A stretch of DNA of 6,658 nt from Trueperaceae bacterium (GCA_007121175.1 SKMG01000261.1:1-6658), one strand, 5' to 3'; positions 1 through 5,722 are shown, counted from the first letter of the stretch. Translations and numbers: made by a program. The notes: a model not told the origin generated them from the sequence alone.

Positions 1-400
1 GAACTCGCGCCCTGACAGACGCCGCCTCGGTCAATCGAGGTGCCACCGATTGTGAAATGCAGGAGTTCGCCCCGTCGCTTGGACTGTTTCGGTTGGGCGG
101 CGTAGACGCGGCGGTCGATCACCTCGGGGTCAGCGTCGAGGTTGGTGATGAGGTAGCGGGCGTTTTCGCGCGCTTCACGCCCGGGGTAGCGCACGACTGC
201 GGCCTCGTAGACCACGCGGCGCGCGCGGCCAGCCCTTGGCGCGGTAGTGGCCGTGCCCGAAGCGGCGTTCGCTCTCGCCGCTGGCGGCGCTCTGCTCGCG
301 CGCCAGCGCCGTGTCGTCGGCCGTGAGGCGCTTGAGGGCGTCGTTGCCGCCGATGGCAGCGACGTACTCCTGCCGCTCACGCTCGGGCGGGACGAGGTCC
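1..400 (-). pseudogene. IS1380-family transposase remnant, frameshifted and truncated
   Basis: Read on the minus strand, this encodes part of a DDE group 1 (IS1380-family) transposase. One frame gives YVAAIGGNDALKRL (about 366-325), then GHGHYRAKGWPRA (about 255-220). A second frame continues with RRVVYEAAVVRYPG, then ENARYLITNL (about 214-135). This order matches the family pattern 'YvigL..N..Lk / YaA.sWp..RRVv.KaEvv / NpRfvvTNL' after the DSGF motif. The two frames join at a CG-dinucleotide run near 220-228; restoring one GC pair would give the expected WPRARRVV. The usual YCxRGDxENRIKE motif that should follow is absent in all frames down to base 1, so homology stops near 100. Nothing resembling the transposase N-terminus is visible upstream of about 400. 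It is therefore a dead fragment. Family assignment is from remembered motifs, and boundaries are approximate. Confidence 0.6.
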
Positions 401-479
401 GCGAACACCAAAGCATCTGGTCCGCATCCGCACCGACGCCGCCGCCCGTCGGCCCGCTCTCCGCGTCGAACGGCACCCT

Positions 480-728
480 TCATTCCCCGTCGGTCGTGGG
501 TTCGTGCGCCTCGACGTCGTCGGCCGCGCCCGCTTCCCAGCGCTGCCGGTGGGCGTCGGCTTCCTCCACCGAGCGGAACCGTCGGACGCCACGGGGCGCC
601 TGGCGCAGGGTACCGAACGCCCGCGAGAGCGACGAGGCGGCGCACGCGGCCGCGAGCCCCTCGAGCGCCGATGCGGACCGCCGGGGTCCCGGCATCTCGG
701 CCACGTCGCGGTAGCGGCGCACCGGCAC
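480..728 (-). CDS. Small partner protein of the nucleotidyltransferase
   Basis: This 82-residue protein starts at a GTG (728-726) one base after the TGA of the nucleotidyltransferase (732-730), so the two are probably translationally coupled. It opens MPVRRYRDVAEMPGP and has a C-terminal block PRGVRRFRSVEEADAHRQRWE-like (written short here: RFRSVEEADAHRQRWE, about residues 50-65). Both ends fit a family of short proteins, typically 70-90 residues, that sit directly beside nucleotidyltransferases in many high-GC bacteria ('MPVRRFRSVEEM ... PRGV.KFRSiEEA...R..WE'). The middle is alanine-rich helix and the last dozen residues are acidic. By position it would be the binding or antitoxin-like partner, but its biochemical role is unknown to me. 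Length is normal for the family and no damage is seen. The stop overlaps an ATG in another frame (ATGA at 483-480) that leads into the dead transposase fragment, which is probably not meaningful. Confidence 0.7.
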   Translation of the reverse strand: MPVRRYRDVAEMPGPRRSASALEGLAAACAASSLSRAFGTLRQAPRGVRRFRSVEEADAHRQRWEAGAADDVEAHEPTTDGE

Positions 729-729
729 G

Positions 730-1209
730 TCAGTGGTCCTCGCCCGAGCCGAACCCGAAGGCGCGCGCCAATCGCTGCGCGTCGTCGCGGTCGCGCAGTC
801 GGACCGTGTCGCGCTTCATCCGGTACAGGGTCTCCGGGGTGACGACGGTGATCGTCACGGTGCCGGCCGGGACCCGCTCGACCTCGAGGTCCTCGAAGCG
901 AAACGCATCGCCGAGCCGGCTGACGATGTCGATCGTGAAGTCGACGTCTGGTGGCCCGTACTGCACTGCCGGGTACGCGCCGCTCAGGTCCTCGGCAGTG
1001 ATCATCGCGATGTCGGGGTCTTCGAAGACGGTCGTCAACGCCTCCCGCAGCCGCTCGACGTTGGCCGCATCGGGGGCGACGAAGAGGTGGACGACGCGCG
1101 TGGCTCGATCGAACCCGTGCGCCGCCATCGCCAAGTCACCGATCACGGCGTAGCGGACCCCGGCGCGCTCCAGCGCGTCGAGCACGGTCAGCACGTCCTC
1201 GAGCTGCAT
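730..1209 (-). CDS. MNT/AbiEii-like nucleotidyltransferase with degraded catalytic motif
   Basis: This 159-residue protein has a nucleotidyltransferase fold. From the ATG at 1209 it reads MQLEDVLTVLDALERAGVRY, then VIGDLAMAAHGFDRATRVVHLF (residues 22-43; the family form is 'vGG.A...HG..RaT.DvDLFv'), then a conserved-looking ITAEDL, DIVSRLGDAFRFEDLE and TPETLYRMKRDTVRLRDRDD (about 124-143). Known relatives use the DxD pair to hold metal and move a nucleotide onto RNA or protein, often as a toxin or defence component. Here the second glycine is Asp25 and the DxD aspartates are Val39 and His41; only the distal acidic residue (Asp94) remains, so catalysis is doubtful. An in-frame ATG lies at 1224. 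I prefer 1209 because a TACCTT hexamer ends 6 nt before it and would lie inside the longer version. It forms an operon with the small partner downstream. Confidence 0.8.
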   Translation of the reverse strand: MQLEDVLTVLDALERAGVRYAVIGDLAMAAHGFDRATRVVHLFVAPDAANVERLREALTTVFEDPDIAMITAEDLSGAYPAVQYGPPDVDFTIDIVSRLGDAFRFEDLEVERVPAGTVTITVVTPETLYRMKRDTVRLRDRDDAQRLARAFGFGSGEDH

Positions 1210-1215
1210 GGCGCC

Positions 1216-1221
1216 AAGGTA
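1216..1221 (-). promoter_or_regulatory. -10-like hexamer for the nucleotidyltransferase operon
   Basis: On the minus strand the sequence reads TACCTT, then GGCGCC, then the ATG at 1209. A TAnnnT box 6 nt before a start codon, with no Shine-Dalgarno sequence, is the arrangement of a leaderless promoter. No convincing -35 is seen about 17 nt upstream. It is supported by the near-identical spacing at two other genes in this window. Confidence 0.4.
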
Positions 1222-1224
1222 CAT

Positions 1225-1552
1225 CGGGGCGGGGGCGGCAGCCGTTCGCTGGTGCGCAGGTCCTGAGATGATCGAAGCGGCGGGGGCCGGCGGGCGGTCC
1301 GCGCCCCGGTAAGGCCTCGAGATTGGTGACGACCGCGTCTACCGCATCTTCCAGAAGGCTTACTGCAGCGTCCCCGTTCGTGCCGCTGTGGTGAACCAGG
1401 CCGCTCGCCCGTTCGAGCTGGTGCTTCAGATCGGGGCGGTTGGCTTGCCGTGGTGGGGGCTGCGGCGGCAGAGCTGACCTGATCGTGGTGCGGCTCGGTC
1501 ATTTGGATGCTGGGCGCGGATGTCGTTCGCCGGTGGTCGCCGCCTCGACCTG
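1225..1552. other. Divergent intergenic region with a coding-like stretch open on both strands
   Basis: No gene with a credible start is seen between the two divergent operons. On the plus strand 1313-1477 is open between TAA (1310) and TGA (1475) and reads for example DDRVYRIFQKAYCSVPVRAA. On the minus strand the codon-aligned complement is open from 1498 down to 1139 and reads DLKHQLERASGLVHH and SLLEDAVDAVVTNLEALPG. Both have G/C-rich third positions and protein-like composition, so one is probably the shadow of the other. The minus reading looks the more natural, as amphipathic helices, but has no ATG or GTG in the relevant part. I take it as a gene scrap, or as chance openness of GC-rich DNA. 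Confidence 0.35.
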
Positions 1553-1553
1553 C

Positions 1554-1559
1554 TACCGT
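1554..1559 (+). promoter_or_regulatory. -10-like hexamer for the metallopeptidase gene
   Basis: TACCGT is followed by GCGGC and then GTG at 1565, in frame with the metallopeptidase. The 5-nt gap puts the expected transcription start at or next to the GTG, as in leaderless mRNAs. The upstream ATG at 1520 has no ribosome binding site. Confidence 0.4.
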
Positions 1560-1564
1560 GCGGC

Positions 1565-2611
1565 GTGGACCCGCTGCGCACGTCGGTCCTCGGGGTCGCG
1601 TCTCCCGAGCCGTGCACGAGCGTCTGGGCTTACTTGCGGCACCTGCTCCTCTGTGCCCGCAGCGAGCGGTTCTCGCCCCTGGTAGAGCACGTGCTGCGTA
1701 CCACGCAGCTGCCGCTGGACCCGGGCGGCCGCATCCCGCGGGTGCTGCTGGAGCGCGGTACGCCGTCGCCGTGGAACTGGCTGGCCTGGCGCTTGCTCGA
1801 CCCCGAGGGCCGGCGGCAGCGGCCGGTCGCCGAGAAGCATCCCGTGGGCGCGGTGCAGCGGCGCGTCGACCAGCTGCCGTGGGGTGAGGCGGCGAACCTG
1901 CAGGCGAACGCCTATCGCGAGCGCATCGTGGTGTCGTGGGCGCGCGCGGAGGCCTACGGCCTGCTCGGTTACGCTCGTCGCATCCGGGAGAACGAGGTCG
2001 TGCGGCAGGACAAGGCCGAGCTGCCGGCCGTGTTGCGCTTCGATCCGCTGCCGGTGCCTCCGAGCGGCTGGTACCTGGCGCGGGTGGACGTGCATGGGCG
2101 GACCTTTGATCGCGTCGCTGTGCTGGTGCACGAGCTCGCCCACATCTTGCTGGGGCACTTCGAGCGTCCGCTTGGGGCGCCGCATAGCCGCAGCGTGGCG
2201 GTCCATCGTCCGAACCTGAGCCAGGTGGTGGGGGAGGTCGAGGCGGCGAGCGTCACCTACGTCGTCGCGCAGCGGCGCGGCTCGCATGCGAGGCCCGAGC
2301 GGGAGTATCTCCGCAACTACTTCGAGCTCGCGCGCAGGGCGTGCTGGCTCCACAGCGTCGACCTGGTGCAGGTCTTCCGGGCGGCCGAGACGCTGCTCGC
2401 TTGGGCGTGCTCGGATCACGATCGCATGAGCGTGCTCGACCCGCGACCGCGAACGCCGGCACCCATGCCGCTCGTGGGTGTCGAAGAGCTGGTCAAAGCA
2501 TTGCTCGATTGCGGCATGGACGTGCTTGACGAACGTTCGGGTCACGCGCCGGGGTCGAAGCCCTCGGAGCCCATCACGGTCGATCGCTTGGCGTGTAGGC
2601 CACCGGGGTAG
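1565..2611 (+). CDS. M78/ArdC-like zinc metallopeptidase
   Basis: This protein of about 348 residues is cytoplasmic by appearance, with no signal peptide or membrane segment. Residues 189-198 are HELAHILLGH, the HExxH zinc site with the usual AHxLxGH extension. About 37 residues later GEVEAASVTYVV supplies the third ligand (Glu226), matching the E-x-A-(N/E)-x-(F/V)-A pattern of ImmA/IrrE (M78) and ArdC C-terminal zincins ('rEveAesvAyvv'). The segment WYLARVDVHGRTFDRVAVLV before it is the expected strand and helix leading into the site. The N-terminal 185 residues match nothing I know and contain no helix-turn-helix. Relatives cleave repressors (ImmA) or occur in antirestriction and polyvalent proteins; the substrate here is unknown. 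I chose the GTG at 1565 because of the -10 box; an ATG at 1520 would add 15 residues. It precedes the leader ORF and membrane protein on the same strand. Confidence 0.75.
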   Translation: MDPLRTSVLGVASPEPCTSVWAYLRHLLLCARSERFSPLVEHVLRTTQLPLDPGGRIPRVLLERGTPSPWNWLAWRLLDPEGRRQRPVAEKHPVGAVQRRVDQLPWGEAANLQANAYRERIVVSWARAEAYGLLGYARRIRENEVVRQDKAELPAVLRFDPLPVPPSGWYLARVDVHGRTFDRVAVLVHELAHILLGHFERPLGAPHSRSVAVHRPNLSQVVGEVEAASVTYVVAQRRGSHARPEREYLRNYFELARRACWLHSVDLVQVFRAAETLLAWACSDHDRMSVLDPRPRTPAPMPLVGVEELVKALLDCGMDVLDERSGHAPGSKPSEPITVDRLACRPPG

Positions 2612-2659
2612 CGACGGTATCCGAGCCCGCAGGTAGCCGGGGCTTTGATCCACGTGCCG

Positions 2660-2665
2660 TAGTCT
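2660..2665 (+). promoter_or_regulatory. -10-like hexamer upstream of the leader ORF and membrane-protein gene
   Basis: TAGTCT is followed by GGGAT and a GTG at 2671, the same 5-nt spacing as at 1554-1567. It lies in the 121-nt gap after the peptidase stop, so the membrane-protein gene may have its own promoter besides read-through. No -35 is evident. Confidence 0.35.
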
Positions 2666-2670
2666 GGGAT

Positions 2671-2736
2671 GTGCACGTGCAGTTCAGCTCGACGACGCAG
2701 CGTGTGACGTTCACCGGGGCGATCGGCACGACGTGA
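2671..2736 (+). CDS. Possible 21-codon leader ORF coupled to the membrane-protein gene
   Basis: This is a GTG-started ORF of 21 codons (beginning MHVQFSSTTQ, ending TGAIGTT). Its TGA at 2734-2736 overlaps the GTG start of the next gene at 2733 in a GTGA junction. The predicted -10 hexamer 5 nt upstream would make it the 5' end of a leaderless mRNA. The membrane-protein gene has no clear Shine-Dalgarno sequence, so terminating ribosomes could restart there. The peptide is polar, rich in Thr and Ser, and might form a beta-hairpin; it resembles nothing I know. Its role may be only to deliver ribosomes. It is too short for composition to prove coding. Confidence 0.4.
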   Translation: MHVQFSSTTQRVTFTGAIGTT

Positions 2737-3962
2737 CGCCAGAACGCGTCATCCTGGTCGTGATACTCGCGGTCGGCATCGGGTGGGTGGCGTGGCGCGC
2801 CGTGCTCTGGTGGCAACGGCGGGGCCGGGAGCGGGACGATGAACAGCGCGCGCCGTCACACGTGTCGGTGGGCATGCCACGCCCGCGCGCAGGTCTTCCG
2901 AGCGCGGCGTCCACCGGCGACGACGAGCTCACCATCGCCGCGTGGAGGATCCTCGAGGCGCGCCCAGCTAATCCGCTCGCGATCCTCGCCGACCTCCAGT
3001 TGGAGGACGCGATCGACGTGAGGCGATACGGCGAGGCGGTCACGCGCTACCAGGGCCGCGAGCACCGTCTGGATATCGAGGCCGCCGGCGACGTCATCAC
3101 GGTGGCCACGAACATGCTCGATCTGTCCAAGGCCGGGACGGAGCTCACCTTCGAGCTCAGCTCGTCGATCCGAGCTGGTCTCGTTAGGGGCACTTTGCGG
3201 CTGGCGCGTGATCAGAACGGGAAGCTGCTGGCAACGGTGCAGGACACGCGGACGGGCAAGATCACGGAGTTGCTCCGGGGCGTGCCGAAAGGTGCTCGCC
3301 TTGGAGCGCTCACCGCGACGGTGTACGGGCTTGCGCATCTCGTGTCGGCACAGGATCTCGCGACGAAGCTCGACGCGATATCGGGGAAGGTCGATCTCCT
3401 GCTCGCCTTCCGGAGCATCGACCAACGGGCGCGACTCGAGGCTATATACGCCAGGGCCAAGGAGCTCGGCATGCTGCCGCTCGACGTGACGGTCATCGAG
3501 CAGCTCCGTGAGTTGCGGCAGGAAGTGCGCGAACTCCGCTACGTGTGGCGAGGCGAGGTGATGCACGAGCTGAGGAGCCTGCGCGATCCGCGACCCGTGA
3601 AGCGGTCCAACGCGCGATTTCCTGGGACCAAGAAACGGCACGCGGCGATGCATGATGGCCTGCGCGAAGCCGTTGGGCGCGTGGCGTTGATGGAGTTCTC
3701 GCTGCGGCTCGAGCACCTCCTCGCGGTAGCGAGCGACGAGGCCGAGCCGTTCCTCAGGGTCCTCCCGGATGAGCTTGGTGCCTGGGACGAGCTCGCCGAT
3801 CTCTTGCAGGCGAAGGCCCGGACGATCGGGTACGAGGAGTTGACGGCGCAGCCCTACGTCGAGGCGGTGCGGGAGATCGTGAGCGTCTACCGCGGGGGCG
3901 TGGAGGGCGGGATGGCGACCGCAGTCCTCGCGCAGCCGCTTCCTGAGTCACGGGTTGGGTGA
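2733..3962 (+). CDS. Membrane-anchored helical/coiled-coil protein of unknown function
   Basis: This 409-residue protein starts at GTG. Residues 6-27 form one hydrophobic helix (VILVVILAVGIGWVAWRAVLWW), followed by RRGRER, so the bulk should face the cytoplasm. Residues 33-62 are a polar linker. About 63-175 looks like a mixed alpha/beta domain with alternating strands (EHRLDIEAAGDVITVATNML, then TFELSSSIRAGLVRGTLRLA). About 190-300 is helical and coiled-coil-prone, with KLDAISGKVDLLLAFRSIDQ, then RLEAIYARAKELG and EQLRELRQEVRELRYVWRGE. The C-terminal 100 residues are also helical. I recognise no catalytic motif and no named family; the 'kLd.I..kld.Ll.fR.iDq.akLe.iY' helix pattern recalls other single-pass scaffold-like bacterial proteins. 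It lies downstream of the metallopeptidase and could be its substrate, sensor or membrane partner (inference from gene order only). Confidence 0.7.
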   Translation: MTPERVILVVILAVGIGWVAWRAVLWWQRRGRERDDEQRAPSHVSVGMPRPRAGLPSAASTGDDELTIAAWRILEARPANPLAILADLQLEDAIDVRRYGEAVTRYQGREHRLDIEAAGDVITVATNMLDLSKAGTELTFELSSSIRAGLVRGTLRLARDQNGKLLATVQDTRTGKITELLRGVPKGARLGALTATVYGLAHLVSAQDLATKLDAISGKVDLLLAFRSIDQRARLEAIYARAKELGMLPLDVTVIEQLRELRQEVRELRYVWRGEVMHELRSLRDPRPVKRSNARFPGTKKRHAAMHDGLREAVGRVALMEFSLRLEHLLAVASDEAEPFLRVLPDELGAWDELADLLQAKARTIGYEELTAQPYVEAVREIVSVYRGGVEGGMATAVLAQPLPESRVG

Positions 3963-3985
3963 ACGAACTGCGACGCACCTGACAG

Positions 3986-4002
3986 GATCTGAGATCGCTC
4001 AG
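3986..4002 (+). terminator. Small hairpins after the membrane-protein gene
   Basis: Two overlapping inverted repeats lie 24-40 nt after the stop: GATCT-G-AGATC (3986-3996) and CTGAG-ATCG-CTCAG (3989-4002). The stems are only 5 bp and there is no T tract, so the terminator role is weak. Confidence 0.25.
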
Positions 4003-4148
4003 CTACCGAGGAGCTCACTCTCGACGATCATCGACCGCTCCAGCACCGCCCGCTCCAGCCACGGGTCCGTCCGAGGGCTCTCGCGCTCCGTGGCTACGCC
4101 GGCCATCGAGGTCAGGGCGACCGGCCTGGTGTGAACCCATCGGGCCAT
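3999..4148 (-). CDS. Possible small ORF, 49 aa, unknown
   Basis: This is an ATG-started ORF of 49 codons in the gap between the membrane-protein gene and the beta-propeller fragment. It begins MARWVHTRPVALTSMAGVAT and ends LERSMIVESELLGS. Third positions are mostly G/C, and the C-terminal half looks like an acidic amphipathic helix. I see no Shine-Dalgarno sequence and recognise no family. The frame stays open upstream to about 4245, antisense to the propeller fragment, so this could be the 3' scrap of a longer gene replaced by the propeller DNA, or simply a chance ORF. Confidence 0.25.
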   Translation of the reverse strand: MARWVHTRPVALTSMAGVATERESPRTDPWLERAVLERSMIVESELLGS

Positions 4149-4150
4149 GT

Positions 4151-5176
4151 ATGCGGGCGCGCCGCAGCCTGCGACGACGGCCGTCAGCCGGGCACATCGG
4201 CCCGGAGGCAGACCCGCTATCGCTGACGACCCCGATGACCGCGTCTATGGATGGTGAGCACATCGTGGTGTCGTCCTGGTTCGGCGGCGCCGTCCAGGTC
4301 TGGGATCCGAGTACCGAGCCGGTGCTGGAGCACCACCCCATGCCGGTCCCGCTGAACGCCATCCGCTTCCGGGACGATCTGGTGGTGGCGGATCTCGGGC
4401 TCGGTGGCGTTGTGTGGGCGAGCGATCACACGGTGGTCTTGCCCATCGACGGAGAGAGCGTCTTCGTGCCGGCCGGCCTCGCGACCGACGGTGAGACGCT
4501 GTGGGTTGGCGACTGGGCAACCGGCCTGGTGTGGCAGGTTGGCTTCGACGGCCGGGTTCCGTTGGCGCCGGTTCCCGTCGTTTCTGGCTTGGCCAACCCC
4601 GAGGGCCTGGCGGTGGACGCGGGCGGCGGCCTGCTGGTCGTCGAGGCGGCCGCCGGGCGCCTCTCGCACATCGATCTCGCCACCGGAGTCGTGAGCGTCG
4701 TTGCGGACGGCCTTACCACGGGCTTCCTCGCGCCCGAGGGGCTCCCGCCCACGTACGCCCTCAATGGGGTGGCCGTTGGCCCATCCGGCGCAATCTATAT
4801 GACCGGTACCGGGGTCCTGTATCGGTTCGACAGGCGGTACGAGACCTCCCAACGGAGCCTCTACGAGACCTGGGGCGGTTCACTCTGTGCCGGGAAGCGT
4901 TTGTGGCACCGCCGCACGCCACGAACGCTTTCGGAACGCCTGCCTGTCTACGCTCGACTCAACGCCCTGGTCGGCGCTCGGTGCGGCGCTGGCCAGACAC
5001 GATCCGTGGGTCGGGCCGGGGCCTCTCTCCGCCTCCGTCTCCTGAGGTCCCGCCCGATGCTATGCAGTGGCGATCCGTTCCGGCGCCGGGAGAACACTCG
5101 GAGGTGGCACGACACTGGAGGCAGACGACACGTACCCCGCTACTCGCGTGCTGCGCACACCTGGAGGATGCGATGA
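4151..5176 (+). CDS. N-truncated NHL/SMP-30-like beta-propeller with unrelated tail
   Basis: This ORF of 341 codons has blade-like repeats from about residue 28 to 226: SWFGGAVQVWDPST, then IRFRDDLVVADLGLGGVV, GLATDGETLWVGDWATGLVW, NPEGLAVDAGGGLLVVEAAAG with GRLSHIDLATG, and NGVAVGPSGAIYMTGTGVLY. The pattern 'GLAxDGxxLWVxDxATGxVWxV' and 'ANPEGLAVD' is typical of NHL, SMP-30/gluconolactonase and Vgb-like propellers. Intact members have further blades and usually a signal peptide; here only about five repeat units remain and the first 20 residues are an Arg-rich stretch with no signal. Residues 227-341 (after about base 4828) are Arg-, Thr- and Ser-rich, lack propeller pattern, and run into the start of the next gene, so the natural stop seems lost. 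Start choice is arbitrary; ATGs at 4235 and 4247 also fit. It is probably a non-functional fragment, and any ligand or enzymatic role is unknown. Confidence 0.55.
   Translation: MRARRSLRRRPSAGHIGPEADPLSLTTPMTASMDGEHIVVSSWFGGAVQVWDPSTEPVLEHHPMPVPLNAIRFRDDLVVADLGLGGVVWASDHTVVLPIDGESVFVPAGLATDGETLWVGDWATGLVWQVGFDGRVPLAPVPVVSGLANPEGLAVDAGGGLLVVEAAAGRLSHIDLATGVVSVVADGLTTGFLAPEGLPPTYALNGVAVGPSGAIYMTGTGVLYRFDRRYETSQRSLYETWGGSLCAGKRLWHRRTPRTLSERLPVYARLNALVGARCGAGQTRSVGRAGASLRLRLLRSRPMLCSGDPFRRRENTRRWHDTGGRRHVPRYSRAAHTWRMR
4829..5172 (+). other. Region between propeller homology and the secreted protein
   Basis: No certain gene lies here. The propeller frame reads on through it without propeller pattern. 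In another frame 4887-5045 is an open GTG-to-TGA stretch of 52 codons with good third-position G/C, containing FRNACLSTLDSTPWSALGAA and RHDPWVGPGPL, which could be the 3' scrap of a lost gene. A 10-bp direct repeat, TACGAGACCT, occurs at 4838-4847 and 4862-4871. No promoter for the downstream gene was identified with confidence. Confidence 0.3.
5163..5167 (+). promoter_or_regulatory. Shine-Dalgarno of the secreted-protein gene
   Basis: GGAGG lies 5 nt before the ATG at 5173 and fixes this start against the longer frame that continues upstream. It is the clearest ribosome binding site in the window; the other genes lack one. Confidence 0.75.
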
Positions 5177-5703
5177 AGAAGCTGCTATGTGCCGCCATCT
5201 TGGCCGCGATCATGGGTATCGCGGGCACGGCCATCGCCGATGACGCGGCCGCGACGCCGTACATCGTGATGGAATCCCAACTCGGCGTGCAGGATTTCAT
5301 TGGGCTCGTCCCCGAGGGAATCCGGCTCGATGGCCATTCCAGCGGTGTCATCACCGAGGGCCTCCTCGCCGGCGCCACGACGACCGGGATCGACTACATG
5401 GTCTACCGGCACGACGGTGTCGGCGTCCTGCACGTGCGCGGGTTCGCCGTCCACCCGGACGGCGTCACGGTCGCCATGACGTTAGAGGGCTTCCTGGGTG
5501 AACCCATGCCGGGGATGCTCGAAGCGATGCTCGATCCCGAGTTCCAGCCCCCGGACGTGGACATCCCGGCCCACGGGGCGGCGTGGTTCCAAACCATGGC
5601 GCCGCAGTACGCTTTCCTGAACCACACGGTGTTCGGCTGCACCGGGACCGTCAACTTGGTCGAGGGCGTCGCCAGGATCACGTGCACTTCGCTGGCGCCG
5701 TAG
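5173..5703 (+). CDS. Secreted DUF3237-like protein
   Basis: This 176-residue protein has a clean Sec signal peptide: MKK, a hydrophobic core LLCAAILAAIMGIAG, and a likely signal peptidase I site after TAIA (residue 22) before DD. The mature part carries the pattern of DUF3237 beta-barrel proteins: SSGVITEGLLAGATTTGIDY and RHDGVGVLHVRGF in the first half, and WFQTMAPQYAFLNHTVFGCTG near the C-terminus (about 138-158; family form 'RYAWLNrTvFvGtG'). The family is mostly cytoplasmic, about 150 residues, of unknown function, so export is unusual. Cys156 and Cys171 could form a disulfide, which fits an extracytoplasmic site. It starts at a strong RBS and is followed 20 nt downstream by an inverted repeat, so it looks like a stand-alone intact gene. 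The family assignment rests on motif resemblance and is moderate. Confidence 0.72.
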   Translation: MKKLLCAAILAAIMGIAGTAIADDAAATPYIVMESQLGVQDFIGLVPEGIRLDGHSSGVITEGLLAGATTTGIDYMVYRHDGVGVLHVRGFAVHPDGVTVAMTLEGFLGEPMPGMLEAMLDPEFQPPDVDIPAHGAAWFQTMAPQYAFLNHTVFGCTGTVNLVEGVARITCTSLAP

Positions 5704-5722
5704 GGGCGCCGGGTCACGCGAC

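Noticed and set aside
24..39. CCTCG-GTCAAT-CGAGG inverted repeat as a possible IS end
   Set aside because: Arms are only 5 bp and no matching terminal repeat or target duplication is visible in the window.
311..1153. Long plus-strand ORF of 280 codons
   Set aside because: It is Arg-, Ser- and Pro-rich, with no motif, and lies antisense to the nucleotidyltransferase pair, which has clear family motifs.
1553..2653. Minus-strand ORF of 366 codons antisense to the metallopeptidase
   Set aside because: Composition is dominated by R, H, Q and P and there are no domains; the plus strand carries HELAH and EVEAAS, so this is a shadow.
2856..3716. Minus-strand ORF of 286 codons antisense to the membrane protein
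   Set aside because: It has shadow composition; the plus frame has a membrane helix followed by coherent secondary-structure patterns.
4501..5703. 400-codon version of the secreted protein starting at 4501
   Set aside because: The first 224 codons overlap the propeller in another frame and look non-coding; GGAGG and a signal peptide fix the start at 5173.
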